DNA of 64,000 nt from Salinihabitans flavidus. GTDB lineage: Bacteria; Pseudomonadota; Alphaproteobacteria; Rhodobacterales; Rhodobacteraceae. Shown piece after piece: positions 1-7,542 of the stretch. Positions within the stretch are counted from its first letter, which is position 1; each line of letters starts with the position of its first letter. Below the pieces are notes generated by a model. It ran no database searches. It was not told the DNA's origin and was given only the letters and a program-made list of their open reading frames with translations. The stretch is taken from positions 1 through 64,000 of the forward strand of contig NZ_FODS01000014.1 in assembly GCF_900110425.1 (NCBI RefSeq), written 5' to 3'. The position numbers and the translations under genes were made by a program.

Positions 1-348
1 AGCAGCCGAGGAACCGGAACACGATCATCTCCCGGCCGATGCGCTTCGACATGATCTGTGAGGCGAACGGCATCGAGCACCGGCTGACCAAACCCAACCA
101 TCCATGGACCAACGGCCAGGTCGAGAGGATGAACCGCACGATCAAGGACGCGACGGTCAAGCGCTTCCACTACGACAGCCACAATCAGCTACGCACGCAC
201 CTCACAGACTTCATGGCAGCCTACAATTTCGCCCGGCGGCTCAAAACTCTCGGCGGCCTCACGCCCTACGAATACATCTGCAAGGTCTGGACCTCAGAGC
301 CGGATCGTTTCATCCTAAATCCGATCCACCAGATGCCGGGACTAAACA
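1..348 (+). mobile_element. Right end of an IS481-type insertion sequence (left part outside window)
   Basis: The window opens inside an insertion sequence whose transposase C-terminus is encoded at 3-353. The likely terminal sequence is GGGACTAAACA at 338-348, in keeping with elements whose ends begin TGT and finish ACA. The left end and any target duplication lie outside the window, so the exact boundary is inferred. The element abuts the 3' end of the kinase-like gene on the other strand. Confidence 0.65.
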
Positions 349-353
349 CCTAG
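3..353 (+). CDS. IS481-family transposase, C-terminal part (5' end cut by window)
   Basis: The reading frame is open from the first bases of the window, so this is the C-terminal part of a longer protein. It carries the end of a DDE/rve integrase core: NHPWTNGQVERMNRTIKDA with the catalytic glutamate in GQVERMN, followed by the conserved LGGLTPYEYI tail typical of IS481-type transposases. The product would cut and join the ends of its own element. The stop codon lies about five bases beyond the inferred IS end and overlaps the stop of the convergent kinase-like gene, so the last residues may be encoded by flanking DNA. The family is clear; completeness cannot be judged. Confidence 0.85.
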   Translation, partial: QPRNRNTIISRPMRFDMICEANGIEHRLTKPNHPWTNGQVERMNRTIKDATVKRFHYDSHNQLRTHLTDFMAAYNFARRLKTLGGLTPYEYICKVWTSEPDRFILNPIHQMPGLNT

Positions 354-1387
354 CGCAGTATCCGGTCTGTGAGGTTGAGCCGCCCGGCCACGATTGGCGC
401 CATGACCGGGCGCAGATCCGGTTCCGCCGCGAGGGCCGTCTCCAGATCTTGGAGCCGGTTCGTGGCGACAAGCTGCAACAGATCCTCGCGCGGGCTGCCG
501 TCGGCGTGTCGGGGCAGCGCGGGCACCGGCTGCACCAGATCGGCCAGCGCCTCGGGCACCGCGGCACGAAGCGCTGCGGGGGGCAGATCGCTTTCGGCAA
601 AGACATACAGCCCCACGCCCCTCGCCGGGAGCGCATAGGGGCAGATCGCCACGTCGCGGGCCAGACCGGCGGCGACAAGGCGCTGGCGGATGCGGGGGCC
701 GTCGCGCGCCACCCGGTCCTCGGTTCCCTCTCCGTCGGACCAGTTCATCAGCCGCCGCGTGATGACATTGTAGAGGCGCTTGCCCGTCGCCATCCAGACT
801 CGCGCCGGCAGCGCTTTGCGCGCCAGCATCGCGGTTTCCGCCGGGGTCAGGAGTTGCGGCGCATAGGTGCGCTTCTGTTTCAGCAGGTGGCGCAGATCCT
901 CGCGTGCCATCACGCGGAACAGCTTGCCGCGCCGCCGGTGGACACTCGCAAGCTGAAAGTCGATCACCGCCGCGCGCCCGTCGGGCGTCATCAGCCAGTT
1001 TTGCGGCTTGGCGATGTCGTTATGCGTCACGCCCCGGTGCCGCATCTCGCGCAGCAGGCGCCGGGCATCGCGATACCAGTCTGCGGTGCCGGGGCGGGCG
1101 AGATGCAGCGGCGTGCCCTGCGCCCAGCTTCGCAGCAGGCCGGTCTCATCCACCCGGAGCAATTCCGGCACGCCGTCGATGCCGTGCACCGCGCGCAGGG
1201 CCCGGATCTCGCGCCGGGCAAGGAACCACGCGATGGGCCGCGTGAACCATGGCACTTCGTCGAGCTTGCGCAGCGCGACCGCGCGGGTCGGATCTTCCTT
1301 CAGGTGGCCCGAGATGGTTTCGGAGAACACGTCCCGTTTGTGCACCGTTTCGGGCACGAAGATCAGTGTCTGGGTGGTCTGCGGCAT
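350..1387 (-). CDS. RIO/WaaP-like small-molecule or lipid kinase with unusual C-terminal domain
   Basis: This 345-aa protein has a kinase-like N-terminal half. A catalytic loop HNDIAKPQNW (compare HxDxxxxN of RIO and Kdo kinases) is followed by VIDFQLA in the place of the DFG metal-binding motif. There are no membrane segments. The C-terminal third (around GVGLYVFAESDLPP and LPRHADGSPRED) reads like the lid domain of AMP-forming acyl-CoA ligases; this is a resemblance I recognise, not a proven homology. The substrate is unknown. The ATG at 1387 is preceded by a GGCGGGG-rich ribosome site. The 3' end meets an IS end, and the stop codon overlaps the transposase stop, so the last residues could have been altered by the insertion. 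Confidence 0.6.
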   Translation of the reverse strand: MPQTTQTLIFVPETVHKRDVFSETISGHLKEDPTRAVALRKLDEVPWFTRPIAWFLARREIRALRAVHGIDGVPELLRVDETGLLRSWAQGTPLHLARPGTADWYRDARRLLREMRHRGVTHNDIAKPQNWLMTPDGRAAVIDFQLASVHRRRGKLFRVMAREDLRHLLKQKRTYAPQLLTPAETAMLARKALPARVWMATGKRLYNVITRRLMNWSDGEGTEDRVARDGPRIRQRLVAAGLARDVAICPYALPARGVGLYVFAESDLPPAALRAAVPEALADLVQPVPALPRHADGSPREDLLQLVATNRLQDLETALAAEPDLRPVMAPIVAGRLNLTDRILR

Positions 1388-1606
1388 CTGCCCCGCCTGT
1401 CAGGAGTTGCCGCGCCGTGATAGCCCCGCGCGCGCAGGGGATGCAAACGAAAAGGCCCCGCCGGGGGAGGAGCGGCCCATGCTCCACGACGCACCCTTAA
1501 CGTCGCGTGTGGTCGGCAGGAACTTCTTGGAGGGGTGGCTGAGCTGTGCCAGTTTGACGGGCGAACCCCGGTGTTTTGTCGCCGGAAATCCTGATCACTT
1601 CAATTT

Positions 1607-3112
1607 GTGGAACGACTCGACTTGCCTAAAATGATCCTCATCGCACTGGTTGCGGGACTTCTCGTTGGCGGAAGCTATCTGCTGTATCTTCAATTCGACA
1701 GGGGGTGCGCCGATGCGGACTGCTTTGTCGAGGCCGTTCAGGCGTGCGAGCCTGAAACCTTCCGCACCCAGAGCCCGGCGGGAACCGGGGCCGAAGGTGT
1801 GTACAGGGTTGTCGGCCCGGCCGGCCCCGCCTGCGAAATCAGCTTCGAATACAGCGAGAACCCCAACCCGACCTTCGTTGACAAGCCGGTGACATTCGTT
1901 CTTTCGCCCGATGAGGCCTCCGAGGACACGGTTCTCGGCGCGCTGGAAGCCTGCATGACAGGCCGCACAGGACCGTATCAGTGCGGTGGTCCGCTGTTCG
2001 ATCAACTTGCCGGCTCTGCCCCGGCCTATGCGTCGCTGGAATACGGCGGTGACGGCCCGCTGCCTTGCGGTGATCCGGTCGAGGGTGCGGGGGAACCGCT
2101 CTATCCCATGCCGAAGGATGGGCAATGGGGCTACGTGACCCGTGACGGGGAATGGCAAATTCAGCCCCAGTGGGACAGGGCCATGGATTTTCACGAGGGC
2201 CGGGCCATCGTCGGCGGCAAGAACGCCTGGGGCATTATCGACCGTGATGGCGAAGAGATCATTGCCCCCGAACATGCCTCCGACGTCGACGGGCAGCCGC
2301 CATTCACGCCGTATTCCGAGGGGTGCACTGTCGCCAATATCTTTACAGACACATCGCAGCCCGCCTTCTTTCTGGATCGCGATGGCAAGGCCTATTGGCG
2401 CGACGAACGCCCCGAGGCATTGGCCGCATTGGAAATCAAGAACTTCGGCAATTTCTCCGAAGGGCTCGCGTGGTTCTGGGATGGCGACATCATCGAGCCG
2501 AGCTACGGCTGGATCGACGCCAGCGGCAGCGTTGCCATAGAACCGGAATTCGTCGACGCTGGCGATTTCAGCGGCGGCCTCGCTCCGGCGAGCTCGCGCG
2601 AGGGACAGGCGGGGTTCATCTCGCCCGATGGGCGGCTCGTGCTTCCCCGCAAGTGGACGCTTCACAACGCGCAGCCGTTTTCCGAAGGTCTGGCGCAGGT
2701 CTGGACCGACGCCTTCGACATCGCCTATATGAACGACAGCGATTTCGCCTTTCATGACGTGACCTTTCCGGCTGCGGACGGAAGTGACCCTGTGCGCGGG
2801 CAAATCGAGGCAGCCGGCCCCTTTCATGACGGGCTGGCGCCGGTGGTCGCGGTATACGATGGCACCACGGAATTCGCCTACATGAACCAGCAGGGCGAGG
2901 TGGCCTTCGTGCCCGACAGGCTCGACGGTATCGCACTCTGCGATGCCCGGTTGCGGCCGGAATTCCACAATGGGCTGGTCCGGCTGGTCGTCGCGGATGA
3001 TGGTGAGAGTTGCGGGGACGAGTCCTATCTCGACGGTGCGCCCGCCTATGATGCGGCGCATTACCTCTACCTCGATACGCAAGGCCGCGTTGCCATGCAG
3101 CAGGTCAAATAG
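1607..3112 (+). CDS. Membrane-anchored WG-repeat protein
   Basis: This 501-aa protein starts with a single hydrophobic segment (about residues 9-28, ILIALVAGLLVGGSYLLYL) that should act as a signal anchor and place the rest in the periplasm. The remainder contains several WG (KWG) repeats, recognisable by units such as WGYVTRDGEWQIQPQWD, WGIIDRDGEEIIAPE and YGWIDASGSVAIEPEF, each followed by FxEGLA or FSGGLA. Such repeats usually form beta-propeller-like or binding scaffolds of unknown ligand. Cysteine pairs (CADADC and others) in the linker suggest disulfides. The start is GTG at 1607; an in-frame ATG at 1631 lies directly before the hydrophobic segment and is an alternative. It stands alone, without an operon partner. 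Confidence 0.75.
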   Translation: MERLDLPKMILIALVAGLLVGGSYLLYLQFDRGCADADCFVEAVQACEPETFRTQSPAGTGAEGVYRVVGPAGPACEISFEYSENPNPTFVDKPVTFVLSPDEASEDTVLGALEACMTGRTGPYQCGGPLFDQLAGSAPAYASLEYGGDGPLPCGDPVEGAGEPLYPMPKDGQWGYVTRDGEWQIQPQWDRAMDFHEGRAIVGGKNAWGIIDRDGEEIIAPEHASDVDGQPPFTPYSEGCTVANIFTDTSQPAFFLDRDGKAYWRDERPEALAALEIKNFGNFSEGLAWFWDGDIIEPSYGWIDASGSVAIEPEFVDAGDFSGGLAPASSREGQAGFISPDGRLVLPRKWTLHNAQPFSEGLAQVWTDAFDIAYMNDSDFAFHDVTFPAADGSDPVRGQIEAAGPFHDGLAPVVAVYDGTTEFAYMNQQGEVAFVPDRLDGIALCDARLRPEFHNGLVRLVVADDGESCGDESYLDGAPAYDAAHYLYLDTQGRVAMQQVK

Positions 3113-3260
3113 CCGGGGATCGTCGTGCTTCGCGTCTGATGGAAATGGACCTCGCCGCCGGATCGGGCGGCGAGGCGAGGCTTGCAGGACCGCCTGTCGG
3201 GGCTGAACCTTGGTCAATGCCGGCCGCACGCTCTGTTAACGGCGCGGATTTGGCAAACGA

Positions 3261-3289
3261 TACCGACGGAATACCGACAAAATACCGAC
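3261..3289 (-). repeat. Phased 11-bp GTCGGTA array, site A (three units, minus orientation)
   Basis: TACCGAC occurs at 3261-3267, 3272-3278 and 3283-3289, exactly 11 bp apart, which reads GTCGGTA three times on the minus strand with spacers TTTT and TTCC. A degenerate fourth unit may lie at 3294-3300. It sits between the WG-repeat gene and dinB, in a noncoding stretch. Related arrays are at 38008, 41727 and 53446. Confidence 0.85.
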
Positions 3290-3421
3290 GTTTTACAGCA
3301 TGGGGTTTTCGCGTATTAACAAGGACTTGCTCCTGATTCGGCCAAATGGGGCCCACCGTGCCCGTTCCCCCCGCCCCCACAGGGTGATACACTGGCCATT
3401 CCAGTGCCCGGAAATCCCGTC

Positions 3422-4675
3422 ATGCCCGCCTTCTGCCGCGACTGTCTTGTGCCGCTCGAAACCGGCCCCCGCTGTCCCCGCTGCCGCTCTTTCCGCGTGG
3501 CGCGGCACCCGGAGCTTTTCGATCTTTCGATCGCGCATATGGATTGCGACGCCTTCTATGCCAGCGTCGAGAAACGCGACAATCCGGAGCTTGCCGACAA
3601 GCCCGTGATCGTCGGCGGAGGTCGGCGCGGCGTTGTCTCAACCGCTTGTTATATCGCAAGAATCCGGGGCGTTCATAGTGCGATGCCGATGTTCAGGGCG
3701 CTGAAACTCTGCCCCGACGCGGTGGTGGTCAAACCGCGGATGAACGTTTACGCGGAGGTCAGCCGTGCCATTCGCTCGATGATGGACGAATTGACCCCGG
3801 CGGTGGAGCCGCTCTCGCTCGACGAGGCGTTCATGGACCTTACCGGCACCGCCCGCCTGCACGGCGCGCCGCCGGCGGTGATGCTGGCGCGGCTGGTCCG
3901 CCGGATGCGCGACGAACTGGGCGTAACCGGCTCCATCGGGCTCAGCCACAACAAGTTCCTCGCCAAGATCGCCTCTGATCTTGACAAGCCGAACGGGTTT
4001 TCCGTGATCGGTCAGGAGGAAACGCTTGATTTTCTTGCTGAAAAACCCGTCAGCATGATCTGGGGCGTGGGCGCGTCAGGACAGGCCGCGCTTGACCGCA
4101 CGGGGATACGTACGTTCTCTGACCTGCGCCGCTGGGAGGAACGTGATTTGATTGCGCGTTTCGGCAGCATGGGGCACCGCCTCTGGCATCTGGCGCGCGG
4201 ACAGGACATCCGCCGCGTCTCGGCCAATACCCCGGTGAAAAGCATCTCCAACGAAACCACCTTTCATGAGGATACCGGCGATGCGGAAATCCTTGACGGT
4301 CACCTGTGGCGCATGGCCGAAAAGGTCGCCGATCGCGCCAAGGCAAAGCGCCGCGCGGGCCGTGTGGTGACGCTCAAACTCAAGCGCGCCGATCATTCGC
4401 TGATCACCCGCCGCCACGCCCTGCGCGAGCCGACGCAGATGGCTGACACGATCTATGCCACGGCCCGTCATCTCTTTGATCAGGTTGGACAAAACGGGCG
4501 CTACCGACTACTCGGTGTTGGAATTTCCGAGATTTCGGACGCGGCGGACGCGGATGTGTCCGGTGATCTGCTCGACCCTCAGGCCGCCCAACGCCGCGCC
4601 GCGGAAAGGGCCGCCGACAGTATCCGCGCCAGATTCGGCACAGGCGCGATCCTCAAGGGGCGTGCGATGCGATAG
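3422..4675 (+). CDS. dinB: DNA polymerase IV (Y-family translesion polymerase)
   Basis: This is a Y-family polymerase for error-prone bypass of DNA lesions. The palm motifs are present: HMDCDAFYASVE near the N-terminus with the first metal-binding Asp, and LSLDEAFMDLT with the second catalytic acidic pair. A GLSHNKFLAKIASDLDKPNG thumb motif and the little-finger domain follow. Ahead of the usual start it has about 35 extra residues with two Cys pairs (CRDC and CPRC), a probable zinc ribbon seen in some alphaproteobacterial DinB proteins. I chose ATG 3422, directly before the Cys-rich part, over an in-frame GTG at 3404. It converges on the amidohydrolase with only one base between stops. No LexA-type site was recognised upstream. 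Confidence 0.92.
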   Translation: MPAFCRDCLVPLETGPRCPRCRSFRVARHPELFDLSIAHMDCDAFYASVEKRDNPELADKPVIVGGGRRGVVSTACYIARIRGVHSAMPMFRALKLCPDAVVVKPRMNVYAEVSRAIRSMMDELTPAVEPLSLDEAFMDLTGTARLHGAPPAVMLARLVRRMRDELGVTGSIGLSHNKFLAKIASDLDKPNGFSVIGQEETLDFLAEKPVSMIWGVGASGQAALDRTGIRTFSDLRRWEERDLIARFGSMGHRLWHLARGQDIRRVSANTPVKSISNETTFHEDTGDAEILDGHLWRMAEKVADRAKAKRRAGRVVTLKLKRADHSLITRRHALREPTQMADTIYATARHLFDQVGQNGRYRLLGVGISEISDAADADVSGDLLDPQAAQRRAAERAADSIRARFGTGAILKGRAMR

Positions 4676-4676
4676 G

Positions 4677-5540
4677 CTATTCCGCCGCGAGTCTGTCGCA
4701 GGGGGTGCCAAAGGCCACGATCCGGGCGATGATGCTGCTCAGACGTTCCTGGAATTCATTGAAATCGGGGCGCAATTCGATCCGCTTTTCATCCATGTAG
4801 AGCGCCCTGTCGATCTCGATCTGGATCGCATGTTGATGACGTGAGGGGCGGCCGTAGTGCTGCGTGATATAGGCCCCGGCAAAGGGTGTGTTGCGCGACA
4901 CGACGAGCCCGGCCTCGGTAAACGCGGTCTCGATCTTGTCCACCACCGCTGGCGCAGCCGCCGAGCCAAAGCGGTCTCCAAGAACGATCTGCGGGCGTTG
5001 CCCCCGCTTGCGCACGATACTGTCCATCGCCTCATGCGGCATGGAATGACAATCAATCAGGATGGCCTCTCCGAATTGCGCTCGGGTTTCGTCGAGTAGG
5101 TCGGAAAGCGCCGCGTGATAGGGGCGCCAGTAGCTCGCGATTCGCCGGTTCGCCTCGGCCAGAGGCATCTTGCCCTGATAAATCGCCTGCCCGTTTGCCA
5201 CGACGCGGGGAATCACGCCAAGCCCCGACGCCACACGCGGATTATGTGCCGCGCGGCGGACCCCTTCGATCAGCGCGGGGTCAAGTTCCTGCTCTCCGCG
5301 GTTGAGATCAATGAACGCGCGCGGCGCTCTGGCCTGAAGAAAGGGTGAACCGAACTCCACCGCACAGGTAAAAAGCCTGTCGACAAAGGCGTCTTCCGAA
5401 CTGCGAATGGACTGCGCATTCAGCATCGAGGCGCGTACGAAATCCTCGGGGTAATCGCACCCGCTGTGCGGCGAGGCGAAAACCACCGAAGAACTGCGCT
5501 GGACCGGTTCCAGCAATGTGAAAGCTTGCGTTTGCATCAT
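4677..5540 (-). CDS. N-formylglutamate amidohydrolase family protein
   Basis: This 287-aa cytosolic hydrolase belongs to the N-formylglutamate deformylase/amidohydrolase family, which releases formate from N-formylglutamate in the last step of one histidine-degradation route or acts on similar N-acyl amino acids. Recognisable family blocks are FASPHSGCDYP near the N-terminus, AFIDLNRGEQELDP, LIDCHSMP and HAIQIEIDRALYM. No hut genes adjoin it, so a specific role in histidine use is not supported by context. GGAG lies just before the ATG at 5540 (a second ATG follows directly). It is convergent with dinB and divergent from the tRNA-Val transcript. Confidence 0.85.
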   Translation of the reverse strand: MMQTQAFTLLEPVQRSSSVVFASPHSGCDYPEDFVRASMLNAQSIRSSEDAFVDRLFTCAVEFGSPFLQARAPRAFIDLNRGEQELDPALIEGVRRAAHNPRVASGLGVIPRVVANGQAIYQGKMPLAEANRRIASYWRPYHAALSDLLDETRAQFGEAILIDCHSMPHEAMDSIVRKRGQRPQIVLGDRFGSAAAPAVVDKIETAFTEAGLVVSRNTPFAGAYITQHYGRPSRHQHAIQIEIDRALYMDEKRIELRPDFNEFQERLSSIIARIVAFGTPCDRLAAE

Positions 5541-5591
5541 GTCTCCTCGATGCTGGGATCATAGACCGAAAAAGATGGGCGTCAAAAGCCC

Positions 5592-5620
5592 TTGATCCCC
5601 CCGCCGACTCCTTTTATAGA
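5592..5620 (+). promoter_or_regulatory. Sigma-70-type promoter for tRNA-Val and probably rpmJ
   Basis: TTGATC at 5592-5597 and TATAGA at 5615-5620 are separated by exactly 17 bp, a good housekeeping promoter. Transcription would begin near 5627, about 60 nt before the tRNA. This is a sequence match only. Confidence 0.6.
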
Positions 5621-5630
5621 CCCCGCTACC

Positions 5631-5648
5631 GGCGCGGAATTCCGCGCC
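5631..5648. repeat. Perfect 18-bp palindrome in the tRNA-Val leader
   Basis: GGCGCGGAAT joined to TCCGCGCC is a perfect inverted repeat just downstream of the predicted promoter and is followed by CCCTTTTCTTTT. In RNA it would form a strong hairpin upstream of the tRNA; it could be a processing signal, an attenuator or a protein site. Confidence 0.55.
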
Positions 5649-5685
5649 CCCTTTTCTTTTCAGGGGGGTGTTTCTGGGCTGGTCA

Positions 5686-5760
5686 GGGCGATTAGCTCAG
5701 CGGTAGAGCACTTCGTTGACATCGAAGGGGTCACTGGTTCAATCCCAGTATCGCCCACCA
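5686..5760 (+). tRNA. tRNA-Val (anticodon GAC)
   Basis: A complete cloverleaf can be folded. The acceptor GGGCGAT pairs with ATCGCCC, the D arm is GCTC...GAGC, the anticodon stem CTTCG/CGAAG carries loop TTGACAT with anticodon GAC, and the T arm is ACTGG-TTCAATC-CCAGT. The CCA end is encoded (5758-5760). It is 77 bases upstream of rpmJ and probably on the same transcript. Confidence 0.96.
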
Positions 5761-5837
5761 CGGATAAAACGTCTCCGGATCGTTCGGAGACCCTGAAACC
5801 AAAGGCGCACGCCGCGCCGCGAAATGAGGAGAGGACC

Positions 5838-5963
5838 ATGAAGGTCAAGAACTCGCTCCGCTCGCTCAAGCAGCGTCATCGCGACTGCCGCGTTGTGCGC
5901 CGCAAGGGTCGCGTTTACGTCATCAACAAGACACAGCGACGGTTCAAGGCACGTCAGGGCTGA
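5838..5963 (+). CDS. rpmJ: 50S ribosomal protein L36 (zinc-independent form)
   Basis: This 41-aa basic protein beginning [20 protein letters not shown] is ribosomal protein L36, a small component of the large subunit. It has only one cysteine, so it lacks the zinc-binding Cys set of the classical form and matches the alternative C-minus type usual in alphaproteobacteria. The start is ATG 5838 with GAGGAGAGGA just upstream. It lies in the frame of a longer open frame that begins ahead of the tRNA, which is not its real start. A strong terminator follows. Confidence 0.95.
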   Translation: MKVKNSLRSLKQRHRDCRVVRRKGRVYVINKTQRRFKARQG

Positions 5964-5984
5964 ACCCCTGCCGCAGTGAAGCTG

Positions 5985-6012
5985 AAAAGCCGCCCTTCGG
6001 GGCGGTTTTTTT
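5985..6012 (+). terminator. Rho-independent terminator after rpmJ
   Basis: The stem CCGCCC (5990-5995) and GGGCGG (6000-6005) with a TTCG tetraloop is followed by seven T residues. The A run before the stem lets it work in both directions, so it could also serve the convergent aminotransferase gene. Confidence 0.9.
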
Positions 6013-6097
6013 GCTTTCGAGACCCAGTAGGGCGCGTTCAGCGTGATTGATATTGTTCAGGACCGGGCGGACCCGCGAAGGGCCCGCCCTTGGCGTG

Positions 6098-7450
6098 TCA
6101 GGCTGCGGCGAAGCCTTTGTCGAGGGCTGCGAGGATGGAGTCCACCTCTGCCTCGGTGATGGTGAGCGGTGGTGACATCAGGACATTGTGCGCGCCCAGC
6201 CGGACCATCGTCCCGGCCTCATAGACGGTCTGGTGGATGCGCTTCATCGTATCCATGTCCATGGGTGTTTTTGCGGTTCGGTCAGAGACGATCTCGATCC
6301 CGGTCATAAGGCCGTGGCCGCCCCGCACATCGCCGATGATGTCGTACTTGTCCGCCAGCTTCAGCGCACCCTCATAGAGTTGCGTGCCGCGTGCGGCGGC
6401 ATTGGTTTTCAGATCGAGCCGCTGTGTCTCGGCCAGTGTCGCGATGACGGCTGCCGCCCCCACCGGATGCGCCGAATAGGTATAACCGTGGTAAATCCCG
6501 GCCTCTCCAGTGGTGTCGTTTTCAAAGACATCCGCGACCTTCTGATTCATCATCGCGGCGCCGACGGGAAAGTAACCGCTGGTGATACCCTTGGCGGTGC
6601 TCATCATATCGGGTTGCACGCCCCAGTGCCGCGCGCCCGACCAGTCCCCCGTGCGGCCAAATCCGGTGATTACCTCATCGGAAATGAGCAGGATGCCGTG
6701 CCGGTCGCAGATCTCGCGCAAGAGCTTCATGAAGGAGGAATCGGGCACGATGACGCCGCCCGCACCTTGAATCGGCTCCATGATAAGCGCGGCAATGGTG
6801 TTCGAGCCCTGAAATGCGATCTCGTCTTCGGTGACCTTGGCGATAGACTGCGCCAGCTTGGCCGGGTCGGTCTCATCGAACGGATTGCGGTAGGTGTAGG
6901 GTGACGGCATGTGGAAGCACCCCGGCAGCAGCGGCTCGTAGTTGATGCGGAACCGATTGTTGCCGTTCACGCTCGCCCCGCCGAAATGGGTGCCGTGATA
7001 GCCCTTTTTCAGGCTCAGGAACTTGGTGCGCGTCGGCTCTCCGCGCAGGCGGTGGTATTGCCGCGCCAGTCGCAGGCAGGTCTCCACGCTGTCCGAGCCG
7101 CCGGAAGTGAAGAAAATCCGCACCATGCCATCGGGTTCGAAGAATTCACGCACGGCATAGCTCGCCTCGATGGCCGGCGGGTTGGACGTGCCGCCGAACG
7201 CCGAATAATAGGGCAGATCGTAGAGTTGCTTTGCAATCGCTTCTTTCACGGTGTTGTTGGAATAACCCAGGTTCACACACCAAAGCCCGCCGACCGCATC
7301 CACCACGGTATTGTCGTCGATATCGGTGATGGAGACGCCTTCGGCGCCGGTGATGATCTTCGGGGCATTGGTCTGCATGTCCGCCGGCGCCGCCATCGGG
7401 TGCCATAGATGACGGGCATTGTTTTCGCGCAGGAAGTTGTCGTCTTTCAT
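6098..7450 (-). CDS. Class III PLP-dependent omega-aminotransferase
   Basis: This 450-aa aminotransferase moves an amino group from an omega-amino acid, diamine or amine to pyruvate or a similar acceptor, using PLP. Family features are the cofactor-binding FFTSGGSDSVET, the GYHGTHFGG block, LISDEVITGFGRTG with the Asp that contacts the pyridine nitrogen, and the Schiff-base lysine in STAKGITSGY. The length is typical. The exact substrate (beta-alanine, taurine, putrescine and others) cannot be read from sequence. GGAGG lies upstream of ATG 7450. The LacI-type regulator next door on the same strand, about 90 bp upstream, is a plausible controller. Confidence 0.9.
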   Translation of the reverse strand: MKDDNFLRENNARHLWHPMAAPADMQTNAPKIITGAEGVSITDIDDNTVVDAVGGLWCVNLGYSNNTVKEAIAKQLYDLPYYSAFGGTSNPPAIEASYAVREFFEPDGMVRIFFTSGGSDSVETCLRLARQYHRLRGEPTRTKFLSLKKGYHGTHFGGASVNGNNRFRINYEPLLPGCFHMPSPYTYRNPFDETDPAKLAQSIAKVTEDEIAFQGSNTIAALIMEPIQGAGGVIVPDSSFMKLLREICDRHGILLISDEVITGFGRTGDWSGARHWGVQPDMMSTAKGITSGYFPVGAAMMNQKVADVFENDTTGEAGIYHGYTYSAHPVGAAAVIATLAETQRLDLKTNAAARGTQLYEGALKLADKYDIIGDVRGGHGLMTGIEIVSDRTAKTPMDMDTMKRIHQTVYEAGTMVRLGAHNVLMSPPLTITEAEVDSILAALDKGFAAA

Positions 7451-7542
7451 GAGTCGCCTCCACAGGAAATTTGATCAATTCCTATGGGCGGGATCGATCG
7501 CTGTCCAGCGGGAAGCACATAGCTGTCAGCTTGCGCAGAGGC

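Noticed and set aside
3261-3289. Phased arrays as CRISPR
   Set aside because: The repeat is seven bases with 4-base spacers; CRISPR repeats and spacers are each over 20 bases, and no cas genes are present.
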